Positions 25,346 to 37,732 of a stretch of DNA of 64,000 nucleotides are shown in pieces. Position 1 is the first letter of the stretch, and every line of letters starts with the position of its first letter. The position numbers and the translations under genes were made by a program. The stretch spans positions 33,827,952-33,891,951 of the forward strand of contig NW_019211460.1 in assembly GCF_002443255.2 (NCBI RefSeq). The letters run 5' to 3'. The notes under the pieces were generated by a model. That model saw only the letters and a list, made by a program, of their open reading frames with translations, was not told the DNA's origin and searched no databases. Origin of the DNA: Varroa destructor. Its lineage: Eukaryota > Arthropoda > Arachnida > Mesostigmata > Varroidae.

Positions 25346-28300
25346 TAACACAAATTTACCTTATTTACAATGGAAACCGGTTCAGCCATGAGTTCTATTC
25401 ACGCAAATATCATACATACGGCTTAATCTTTACCTGTAACACTGCACGAATCGTAGGATGAAGATCCGTTCACTGCAAAAGCTGATCCTATGAATGAGCG
25501 CAATAAGAAAATTCGAGTTGCCTTTGTTTTTAGTAAAATACAAATTCTTCACATCTTAGAGTTGTTCTATTCTGGTAATAAATATACAAAAAAAAAAAAA
25601 GAAAAAAAAAAACAACTTCCAGCGAAATTTGCTGTTGGCGTTGACGAGCGTAACGGGGCAGACGTAAACGGATGGCACAGTTTCCGACACAACAACTTGA
25701 AGGCCCTAGGACAACTGTTGTTTTCTTTGGCAGCAGGCGACGCTGGAAACACTAAAGTAGTCGCTTAAAGTTATTGTTAGCGAAGAGTCGATATTCCTGA
25801 ATTGGGACGCGTGTGTTGTTATTTGCGGCTTTAACGTCGTTGTTCAATTTATCATCTCAAGTCAAAAAATTGGATAGACCCAAGCTCCTACATGTGTCAT
25901 GTTCTTCTTTGTCGTCATCGAGCGAAACTACACCGGGATCCTAGCTGGCTGTACGGCAGTAGTACTCGATCGGACCTTACGTGGAGCAGCCAACGAGAGC
26001 TAAACAGGTGCTGGCCTTCGAGTCTTGAGGGACTTGCTTTCGACTGATGGGAGCAAGCAATGACGGATATTTAGCTGTAACTAGAGGTATGGGACAGGAG
26101 CGTTTACTATGAGCACAGGCTTTTTTGTCTGAGGAACGTAATTAGGAGTTCGTTTAGACTTCAGCAAACAAAAATCAAACAGTACTTTCTCCTTTAGGGG
26201 CATCTTTGCGTCCAATAATTATCCGAAGTAATAGCTTTTATTGGATTATGAAAGAAAAAGTGTGTGTGGAAAATTAAAGAGCAGCTAGGCAAAAATATTA
26301 CTACTACTACTTCTTTCAGCGTTGATGGGATAACAAAAGCATGAATAACGTACTTCACCGACACCTCAATCACCGCGGCTGTTTTACATATATCTTCGCG
26401 CATATGACAGCCTATGGTATTATAAATGGCGCTGCAGCTGTTACTCGCGCAACACATAAAACTCCGTTGTTTGTTAATTTGAACTTTACAATAATAATGA
26501 ATTTAGTCCTAACCTTATTTCTGCAAATAACAAACAAATTTCACAAAAAGGTTATTGTAAAGGACTCAATGAAGACGCGATCCGGAACAACGGTTTTAGC
26601 TAACGTCCATTTGGGAAACGAGTGAGTTCACGATATGAAGCGGTGGTAATCGTTAATTTGCAAGAAAAGAAAAGAAAGATCAATCAGCGTCGACGATATC
26701 AGCCAGTGAATAGATCTGCTTACACGATAAGCGAGAACAACATCTCTAGCGGTGTAAAGATGCAGAGATCCTCGCGTACAGAAGGTCCCTATTTTATTTC
26801 TATCAAACGCTTACTTTAATAGAGAAATCGTTTCACCCTGTTTCTGTTGCCGATTCAAATCTCAATATTGTTTGGTCAGCATGTTATCGTCGGCTGAGCC
26901 TAGGCAATTTTTGTTAGACTTGTTAGATAGATTTGCTTTCTCGGGACACTGAGAATCAAAGGAAGGTCAGTCGAACAGCTGTACAATGTACTAGCTTGGT
27001 TGAAGCATCTAATATGAATTTTCCTATTGGAAAAACGTACTGGCAAGCTTTGCCCTCGTTTAGCAGTCATCTTACAGCTTTAAGCAATGTCAGATATGTT
27101 TTTGCTTCTCTGTAGAAATAACAGAATTGGACGAACGCCATAGCGCAAGGATCTTTGCCCGCAATGGACGATCCATATCGTGGCGGGTATGAGTATTAGA
27201 TGAATTTGAACACCTCCGCGCTGTGCTTGTACGAGTGTCCAGTGAAAATAGAGGTTGTCATCATAGGACCTTTTACATATAGTCTATGCTAATCGTCCTA
27301 ATAATAGATCGATGGTATAAGCCGTGATCTACACCCGCACTGTATATAGGCAATGCAAACGCTCAAATTCAATTACATTCTAGGCTGGAACTAGACCCTA
27401 CATACTAAAAGTTCGTTGCATATAATTTTTATTTTCAATGCAGTTTGTCTTGGAAAGCGGCCAACTTCAGAAAAAAAAAAGCATCAAATTTAACTTACGA
27501 TTTTTTAATCATTCGGCCCGAAACAAGATCGCATCGATTAAACTAGCTTAGAATTTAAATGCAATTGTACGACCTTTAATCCGCTATTAATAGTACACTG
27601 TAGTGACGAGCAGCATCTCGATGGTTTACTTCAGCCGCCAGGCACGCTGGCTATTAAGCCTATGTTTTCTTGCCAGGCCTGATTAAGGGCGAACCTTCAT
27701 AACTTCAATCGTTCTTGTCGAATCCTGTGGCTACTTTAATCCACCGCAGCTCCCGTTAAAGGAAGCCCGCCATTCCACGGTCATACAGACGGAGGCGTAC
27801 AGTGAATGTGACGGGGGTAAGAGGGACCACTAGTTGCTGAAATAGGTGTAGTGGCCGTTCCGGCGCTGTGAAAATGGGGCAAACATAGACAGAATGCAGG
27901 CCGACAGATATAGAGTGCGAACTGAAGTAAAGGGAGTGAAGCCGTTTGATGGAGACGAAGGGTGGCCCCCCATTCCTTTCGTCCTTTTCGTTGTAGTTGT
28001 CATAGTCTCTCTCTCTGTCCGTTTTTATGGAGGGGACACGGAGGGTTGCGGGGTGATCGACCGGCTGGAGGCTTTGGAGCAGCAGAGAGAATGTTGCTGC
28101 TGCCGCTTCTTGCATTATGCTTCCTTGAGGCACACCAACAGCAGCTACGGAACTTCAAGGAAAGCGTATGATGGAGGGCTGCTGGACTGTTCGGGAAAAG
28201 GCAAAATGGGCGCGGATGAAGATGCGGGTATTGGTCGAGTGAAGGGGCATGCCAAGCTGGGCTACTGGGGCGAACAGTTTGTCATTGCATATACACAACT

Positions 28301-29138
28301 CGACTATATCGCTTTGTGTTGCTGTTGCGCCGCTTGTCGTGCTCGCTGTGACATTGCTTCTCTTTACAGCAGACACATAGAGCGGCAATTCCCGACCAAG
28401 CAGCAAACACGATTGCCATATTACGGATGGAAAAAGTGGACGAAGGTAAAGAAGAAGAACGAAGAAAACGTTACGGCTACTACTACTGCTGCTGGCAATG
28501 GCGCGACGGAACAAGCTCTAGACAGAGCTATTCAGCAGCGGATGCAGCGTGTTGCAATGCAGCAGTAACTGTGTGTATCGGTCTGCGTGGGTGTGTACGT
28601 GTCAGCGTTCAGCCACTACCATTGTTGCTTTGGCAACTCCTGCCATTTTTTAGTTGCTTGTACTCTATAACCTGATCTTTCTGCCTATGTTAGCTTGGAA
28701 CCGCGATGGCGTTGGAGTTCAGCTAGCGACAACGCTACCACCGTTGCTATCAGCATCCGAACGCTGCACCTCGAAGGAATACAGGGATGATCGGGCCTAG
28801 CGGCAAAGGCCTAGGTCTTCTCAGCAGCAGTTGCACATAAATGCAAAGCTCAAAAAGGAACCTGCAGCTGCCGCCGCCAGCGAAAAATCCGAATAGGACA
28901 ACCCTCTGGCCCAACTACACCATCGCTGCCGTCGTGGGTCGGCCCGAACTGGGTTGCATACGACCTTTGATGAGATACTAACACCGAGCAGTGCCATGCT
29001 ATTTGTATCGTGCTGCATCGTTGCACAGTTTCTCTCAGCAACAGCAGTCGTCCTTTGGTCCGTTCATTTTCTTCCGGAGACCCCTGGCTCTACGAAATGC
29101 TTTAAACGTAAAGTTAGACGACGGGCACGTAGAGACGC

Positions 29139-29161
29139 ATATATATATATATATATATATA
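29139..29161. repeat. (TA)n microsatellite
   Basis: About eleven AT/TA units. Similar shorter TA runs are at about 12100-12115 and 25112-25127. Confidence 0.88.
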
Positions 29162-30199
29162 GCTGAATATACGCAGATACATAACAAGAGAGACAAATGT
29201 GCAACTGCCAGGATAGTGTACATACATGCACACTCAACTCAGCAGACGAGTAAGATATTTGGTTTCTGCTATCTAGTATTATACGAACTATTCGCATGTT
29301 AACATTTACTAAGAAGATTTCAGTACAACGGCTAAAAAAAATAATAATATATTCAATAGACCGAGTAGGGATAATAGGTATTCAGATAATAGATATAATT
29401 ATTAATGCATAGAACAGCATAATCGCGCCCATCGATTAAAAGATTGTACGAAGACATGTCAAAATGTTGTTATTGTTATGGACGTATAGGTGCTTGTTTT
29501 AAAGTGACAAGAGATAAATCTAAATATACAGCGTCGGCAATTTGAATGAATTGAAAAAACATAAGTTATCTACGGACCGAATGGTCTGCTTGGCACCGCT
29601 TAAATGCGCTAACTTTTTGTTTACATGATTACAATATATATGTATCTAATATGTAATAAACGGTAATTAGGGTATATATGGCACAAGGCTCCATATTCCC
29701 CATGCACATGAACAATCCGTTCGGATACCTAGCTTCGTAACTGCCAATTCCTGAACAATTTTCTGAACCCATTAAAATAATGGCACCAGCTCAGAAAGAA
29801 CAACAAAAAAGGTAAACTTTTGTTTATATGTTCAAGTGTACATAATTGGATAATATGGATAATTTTATGCCACGTATTTTTTAATTCACCATAGATCGAC
29901 TACATGATTTTCTTAGTTGATCATCACTGATGCACTCAACTATGAAGTTCCACCTATTTTTCAACAACACTGCACCTTTGTTATTTACCACGTGCTGACC
30001 TGTATAATTACTTCTCGAGCAATTACTTCTTTTCCGTGTCTTCATATAGCATAATATAATAGCTATGTGCCAATAAGTGCAGTGTGCATAAAATGATCAA
30101 GAGGCCTTTTTCGGCAGCAGGTTCCCTTCGTCTTTACGAATCTCCATGTACAGAGGTAAGTGCCCTCTTTTTAACTAGTCGATCTCATCGAGCAAGCGG

Positions 30200-31200
30200 C
30201 AATTGTCCTACGAACACTTCACCGAGCGGTGACGAGCTATCCGTTACTGCTATTAAAGTCAGACGCTGCTGACAGATTCTACGGTGCGATCGCCGTGGTC
30301 TCCATTCTCGACCTGGCACAACCCGGGAACAGCGGTCGGGTCAGCTGCGACCGCACCTATAACGTAGAGGTAACAGCATCAGCAGCAGCTGTAGTATCCG
30401 CTTTCCCCATCTGCCTCGCTTCTACTTTACCGTCTTCTCCTTCTACCACTGTCCGACACCATCGTTCCCACTCGTCTTTGTTCGTCTCGGTAGCCAGCGC
30501 CGTGCGAAATACTAATACCACTGCTCTGTCTATCCAATGCTATTATATTTCTGCCCATTAGGAGTAAGCGACCCATCGACCAGCCCGACCCAGCCAGCAG
30601 AGCCTGCCAACTAGGCCGCGGTGGCGGCGGCGGTCTCCAGACTCTCATCCGACGTTGACTGAGTTGATTCATTCGTTCGTCACTTCGTTGGTGGCTCGCC
30701 TCGAAATAGCTTCAGCAGCGGTACTACTCGTCGGGCCCGACAGACCTCTGCTTTCTGTTCTGCTGAGAGGCTGCTCCCGCTGCTCCTGCTGCTGCTAGTC
30801 CACGGCCCAGCCGCGCCCCTGAGTCCCTTAATCCGAAAGACTAGTTAACCTCATCAACGTTGTTCGCCTGGCCGGCGGGCCGAGAACAACCGAGTGCGAG
30901 TCAGGCCAAGCCAGAAAAAGCAGCTGAGCGCCAAACAAGAAACCAAACGAGCAGCGACGGACAAACTGAGCCGGACAGGCGAGCAATGAGAGAAGCCCTC
31001 CGCTCAAGCACCGCCCACCCGGCTCTGCCTTAATACAGCGATCTCCCTGTCAGCAACATGGCCACCATCATCATTGTAATCTACGCACTTCTACCAGCAT
31101 GGCTGCCACAATCGGCGCCATGGCCGCCGCCGCCCCCGCCGCTGCCATCTACAATGTGCAGCTGCCCAATCCGATTCCAACCACTGTCTCGTTTATATGT
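30200..31200. promoter_or_regulatory. GC- and CpG-rich island, possible promoter and first exon of an unidentified plus-strand transcript
   Basis: About 1 kb with many CGG, CAG and CTG triplets, standing out from the AT-rich DNA on both sides. Near its end are ATGs in good initiation context. AACATGGCC at 31058 opens a 50-codon frame with a hydrophobic start (MATIIIVIYALLPAW). AGCATGGCT at 31099 opens a 47-codon Ala-rich frame (MAATIGAMAAAAPAAAIYNV). The GC-rich character ends at about 31190. No strong donor (GTAAGT-like) was found at the edge, so a first exon is only a suggestion. Confidence 0.25.
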
Positions 31201-33969
31201 CCATGCGTAGATATATTGATAGAATGGTGCGCAAAACAGTGAATATCGGAGTAAAATGGTTGGCTTGTAAGTCCGATAATCGATTTAGTCTCTCAACTTG
31301 AAACCTTGCCCGTCGACCTGTCGTCGGCTCGTTAATAGCATCTTTAACTAGGAATCGCACAGCCATGCGTGCATCTGAGTGACCTTTGTACGATATAGCT
31401 CTTGACAATTACCTGAACGTTCGAGGCGATTAGATATAGGCAGATGGATATGCGAAATGATTGACTAACTTGAAAGATGAAGCTGATATACAAACTTCTA
31501 GTTAAACTGGTAAAAACGTCGGTATGGCGGTGGTCGAGTTTGCTGTAAGGTCATTTGTCGTTTTTAACTAGGGACATTGTATTTGACTGTTACGTACATG
31601 ACCCATTGGCAGTTCCAAGATAATTGTTGATGTTTTGCTTGTGACAATAAAGTAAGTAGGTAGTTAGGGACGACAGCAAAAAATTATCTTCGTGTACACT
31701 TTCTTTTATTGAAGTTAGTTTTTTTTCGATATTAAGTATATAAGTTAAATAGTAATAAATTTAGACGCTGTTATTTAACTACGCCTGCAGCTGACTGACC
31801 ATCAATAAAACAATTTTTTCGGCATCCTTTTGATCAGCCCTCGAATAGAAATCGCACAGCCTTTACTACATAATTAGTTTATACAGCATTATGAAATTGC
31901 TATATAGCGGCAGAAATCCTAAGCAGGTTTTAGTGGTTATTGGCAAGAAAAAAAAGCGATTCAGGTTTCTCCTGTGTCTTACGGCTTTGTCACGACAAAC
32001 GACACTTGTCATTTATGCTACCAGTAATTAGGGAGCGTACGTTTCATAAATTTCGTGCAAATTTTATTTGAGAGCTTATTAAAGTTTCCTTCTTACATAT
32101 GGTAGAATATAAAGGGGTCAGCGTGTTTTCAGAACGAAGCATGTCGGAACGTGTGTCCGTATGTGTGTGGAGGAACGGAATCGATTTCGAGTCCAGGACA
32201 CCGCTCTTGTATATTAAAATTGCTCGGTATATATGTCAGTAATCATGCAGACACCGGTTCCGTTTTTGTTGAAAGAGAATGTTTTGCCTCTTCGAGGTAA
32301 AATGCTAAAGGAGGACAAAGGGAAAGAAGAAGTTGTGAGGGAGCAAGGTGGATTTATGGGGAGACCACAATTCCGGGCCCGTAGGGACCCCATTGAGAAG
32401 CATTTGGGGTTCGATGATTTGCAAATCCCCAACGTAATAATTCTTGGTCCTCTTGCGACTTGAGTTATCACTGTGTTTGCCACAGCGTCCGCCTCCACCC
32501 AGTTCTTCATAATTTTCTCTCCGTTTTTCGCTTTATCTTTTTGTGATTCGCCATATCCCTATAGCGAAGCGGCCTTCCCCTTCTCCTTGTATAAGTTAGA
32601 GGTTTAGCGAAAAGCGAGAAGAACGCGTGGACGGGAGATGCGTTAAATCTGCTAGCCTAGGATGAGATTGTAGAGGGGCAAAGAGAGAAAAGGGGAGGGG
32701 GTGGGCTATAGATAGCGAAGCCGAAACAGAAACGTAGCATTGGGCCTGCAGCCCAGCATAGACCTTCTGCTAGAAGACGATGGCTGTCGGCCGCCGGAGA
32801 GCTGAAGGCCGACGGCCAGACACAGCTAGATCCGAGAGTCAGAGAGGTTTCAACAGCGGGTATTGCAGGTTTCTGCTGAGGGATAGCTAGTGTGGGCTTA
32901 GGCTAAGCCCCTCCGCGACCAGCAGCCAACACCGGCGGATCGGCAACCGACGATGGCTCAGTCAAAGGGAGAAATGGATGTGCGCTATAATGTACAGTGG
33001 ATAGTAACTGGCTGCTCTCTTTGCTGTCGTTCAATCTAATTTTCCCCTGGTAACAATATAACATTCCTCTATCGGCTCGCCGAACCGACCAGGAGTAACC
33101 GCTATTACGTTCAGGCCGACTAGCCACATCTTACTCGTTCCTGTGTGGCCCTATAAGGCCAGCCCAACAACCGTTTCCCTCACTGTTCAGAACCGTAAGA
33201 ACGAGAGATTCTACAGTGAACCCGGTGTTACGCCGGTCAATAGAATCTAGCCGCGGCAGACATTATCCGGTAGGAGTACGCGCGTTAGATGATAATCTGT
33301 AAGGGCGCATATGGCTGAAGTTGCTTGCCAACTTGAAGGCCCCCTTCGCCGAAACGGACCAAGAAAGGATACAGGTGGATTGGAATTGAACACTTTTGGT
33401 AGGCCTATCAGCATATCATGAATTCTAGTACTCTGTAACCCAGCGCAGATCAGACAGAGAGAGAAGTAGGGAGAGAATGAGGCAGAGCGCTGTCGAGATC
33501 AGCTAGGAAAATTGACTATTGACCTCTTACACAGTACATCGAAATATCGACCCATCCCTTGTATATATATATAAGACAGGGCATTCACAAATAAAATTAA
33601 TAGAAAACTTAAACCCGCTTTCATCTGCACCCTCTGCAAGGTAGATACATATACCTGAGGGACTTCGCTCTGTTTTACAACATAACGAAAAAGTTTGTAT
33701 GGAGTGATATACCTTCTGAATTAAAGATGAGAAATTACCTGAAAATAGACACAGGTTTAAAAGGAAATTTTTTTGGTAGTTTTTTTTAATATAATTTTTT
33801 AATGCGTTCTTCAACTTTCGATTGTTTGAGTCCCTAATTTGTTAAGTTTGTTTTGTTAGTTCCTCGTGCCGCAGCTACACAATAGATCGACACGTTCTTT
33901 CTAATATAAAAAAAATCGCGTACGATATGCGCATTAGAGGGCCTTGGAATTTAATCTTGCCCCTGTGTA

Positions 33970-34135
33970 AGCTTGGTGAGTAATATATTTGCATGCTGAC
34001 CTTAGGGATACGTTGTGGTCTAGGTTCGAATCCAGTCAAAGACACGTTTTGCTTCGTGCTGGGAGCCAGTCAGCCGTTTCATGGAACTATGTCTAACGGC
34101 AATACCGGACGTAAAACTCAAAATATACAGTGGTC
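33970..34135 (+). mobile_element. tRNA-derived SINE-like element, copy C
   Basis: Contains a perfect RNA polymerase III B box, GGTTCGAATCC, at 34023-34033. About 50 bases upstream, AGCTTGGTGAGT resembles an A box. Downstream is a core with CTGGGAGCCAGTCAGCCGT, then CTAACGG and CGGACGTAAAACTC. The same order of blocks occurs in reverse orientation near 25.2-25.35 kb and, shortened, near 15.8-15.9 kb. The copies are diverged, so this is an old family. Boundaries are approximate and no target-site duplication was identified. Confidence 0.65.
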
Positions 34136-34867
34136 CTACCATAAAGAGTGTGCCGAATCTAAAGCAACGCTTTACGAGACTACTTTATTGACTGTCTTAC
34201 TCGGCTGTTTGTTATATGTTTTCTATTCCTTGTTGCGCACCTAAAAACTTACATGAGATGGAGTTAGGCACAGGCCAAGAAAACCTCGAATGTTCGGCCT
34301 CTCGTATCGGTGTCGCACCGATAGCTTCTGGGCTGACTTCAAATGGAGTGAAAACAATTTGTCGAATAACAAAGACTTGATATATCCGTATTTACGATAG
34401 CAGATCGTTGTATTATATGGTGTAGATTTACTTATCTAGGGCCTAAGCATCAATTTCAAATATATCGAAGATATTAGATAAAAGTAAATTATAACAAAAA
34501 ATATCATTTTCTGCAGTGAGCACAGCTTTATTGATTTGTGACGACATAATAATAATATTTTTTTCGTATCGTTAATCTCTGTCTTTGCGACTTTTCTTCT
34601 TTCCTCTTTGTGTATCATAGTCGATTCTCATTCACATGCCTACTTGTAAGTTTTTATTCCACTTATTATGATTATCATCACCTGTTCATTCGTCCATTCG
34701 GCTTCATTATCTGGAATTATAATCGGTCCGATTGTAAAGGCTGCTAATATACCTGTACATAACATAAATCACAGTGAACGCTTGTTGTCGATTCTTGCTC
34801 ACAATTCACAATTTGCCTTTTTCTGCCTCTCTGACTGCCTGTCCCGGACCACCCCACCGCATTATCA

Positions 34868-34914
34868 CCTCCCCCCACCCCACCCCACCCCACCCCCCAC
34901 CCCACCCTACCCCA
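34868..34914 (+). repeat. C-rich CCCCA-type short tandem array
   Basis: Several irregular units of CCCCA, some with an extra C or a TA interruption. The minus strand carries repeated G4 runs separated by one T, which fits the pattern for a G-quadruplex; the plus strand could form an i-motif. No telomeric unit is present. Confidence 0.85.
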
Positions 34915-36306
34915 CATTATGAAGACATACGCCTGGTCACCTACACTAACAGTGTCTGCAAAAGCAGCATTGCCTGTCTCAATGTTTCCTGTCAATTCAT
35001 CTTTCTGATCGAACCCCATTTTCAACCTAGCACGTGTTTTATTCTCATCGCTATTTCTGTACATGTTTCTGATTTATCAATAGTTTATGCTAAACTTTTA
35101 GCGTGCGTTGTAAGTATCAGTTTTGTCACAGCGATGGTCATTTCGTGACGCGTCGAACAGTTTGGCCGCACGCCTGACGAACCTACACGATGAAGCGTTA
35201 TTGATATCCGGTCATTTCTGCTTCCTTTCCTTTAATAGTGATTCACGTTGAATAAATAGCACGGAGACATTATTCGGTTTGGCACACAAGTCATTGGGCC
35301 TCTCCTGAATGACCACGGTCCCATTTATGCTCATCGCACAATCGGTTTGAGGTCTTGAGCCCAGAGCACACTCTGTAGATGCTCACCGGTTTTTGTTGAA
35401 GTGGAATTGTTGCCCTCTCTATGCCGGTCCCATCATATATAAATGCTTTCATTCTGGAATCGCTTTGCAGACGCTTTCATTTAGCATCAGTAAATATATC
35501 ATCTAGCTCACGATGCGAACTACGCTTGTACGGCTATTAAATGAGATCGACGATAACTAAACAGTTTCATCTCAGTGTATATATATACTTATTTATATCA
35601 GTCTATCTATCTAGTATATGTTTTCGGTATCCAGTTTATATATGTATATCAATTTGCGTATTTGTCTTCGGTGTTCGCTCCGATATTCTTTGCTTCGCTG
35701 GCGAACCTTTCAATGACAATTACCTAGTGCATTGCATCTCTCGCTACCCTGAATTTGCGGACAAGTTCTACCCGCACCACTCACAAATCTTAACGAGCTT
35801 CAGTTGTAAGTGGATGTCTAAGATAAGTATTTATAGCTTTCCCTTGTCATTTTTTTTATGTGTCTCAAAGGTTTCTTTCCCTTGCGGGTATTTAATCTCA
35901 GCCCAGATTCCACTGATCCTATTAGTTTAATGGCTTTGTGGAAATCCGCTCATTCAACTATACTGTAATATACTATAAGCTATATAGTATAGTACTTCAG
36001 CCGTCAGCCCTTCAACATAATCGAATGCTACACACGCAGCTATTGAACCACCTGGTAGCACCGGGTTTCGTAGACGGATTCTGTGAACGTCTTGCTATAA
36101 ATTTACGTTGTCTTTGCGACGACTATGTTTCTTCGGCTGCTCTTCAGACTATACTTATATGTATGCGGTAACGCGCTAAAATTCAGCAGTGTTTTTTTGC
36201 TGTACTTGATACCTCAGTAACACGCCCACGACGTTGTTGCTACTGCCGGTGCTGTTCTAGTTTCTGGAGTACTGCAGATATGATGTCTCTGTTGTGTGGA
36301 ACAAAT

Positions 36307-37543
<1,237 letters not shown>

Positions 37544-37732
37544 CAGGAGACGCGGTAGAATTAGGTGGCATAGAAGAGCCTGCAGATACGGAAGCCGTCA
37601 GATGATGGCCACCGCTTGTTTGAATGGGTGGACTTGAAGTTGAGGAGGCTCGTGCGCTGTCTGCAGAAGCCGAGCGTTCTGGTCGAGGGTACGTGCTGCT
37701 TGGTGAAGCTTCCCGTTTGATCGCCTCCCCAC
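37544..37732 (-). CDS. Hmx: Hmx, internal coding exon upstream of the homeodomain exon
   Basis: An internal exon inferred from splice signals and frame. Its acceptor follows a T-rich tract ending in TTTGTTAG (AG at 37734-37733). Its donor is CCTG|GTAAAT, with GT at 37543-37542. It contributes two bases to a split codon at its start and one base to a split codon at its end. That last base joins GA at the start of the next exon to give Gly, so the reading frame runs straight into the homeodomain exon. It encodes about 63 residues, rich in Ser, Pro, Ala and Thr, beginning GEAIKREASPSSTYPRPERS. This low-complexity composition is usual for the region before an HMX homeodomain. IKRE matches the simple SUMO-acceptor consensus. 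The 5' partner exon must end one base into a codon; no such exon with a start Met was recognised. cDNA evidence would settle the boundaries. Confidence 0.82.

Larger units (their letters stand above)
17600..30060. other. Largely non-coding stretch with scattered GC-richer islands
   Basis: GC-richer patches at about 18.5-19.8, 23.4-24.7 and 27.7-29.0 kb contain overlapping frames on both strands but no domain. The longest, 27894-28568 on plus (224 codons), is Cys/Gln-rich with one hydrophobic stretch. It lies over two minus-strand frames of 119-125 codons, so I treat it as chance or an unverified exon. One SINE-like copy lies at 25.2 kb. The remainder is AT-rich with nothing recognisable. Confidence 0.55.
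31250..36300. other. Non-coding stretch downstream of Hmx (minus-strand 3' flank)
   Basis: Holds a SINE-like copy at 34.0 kb, the CCCCA array at 34.9 kb and AT-rich DNA. Part nearest 36.3 kb must include the Hmx 3' UTR, but I could not assign its poly-A signal with confidence. A minus-strand AATAAA (TTTATT on plus) at about 34652 is one option and would be a long UTR. Confidence 0.5.
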
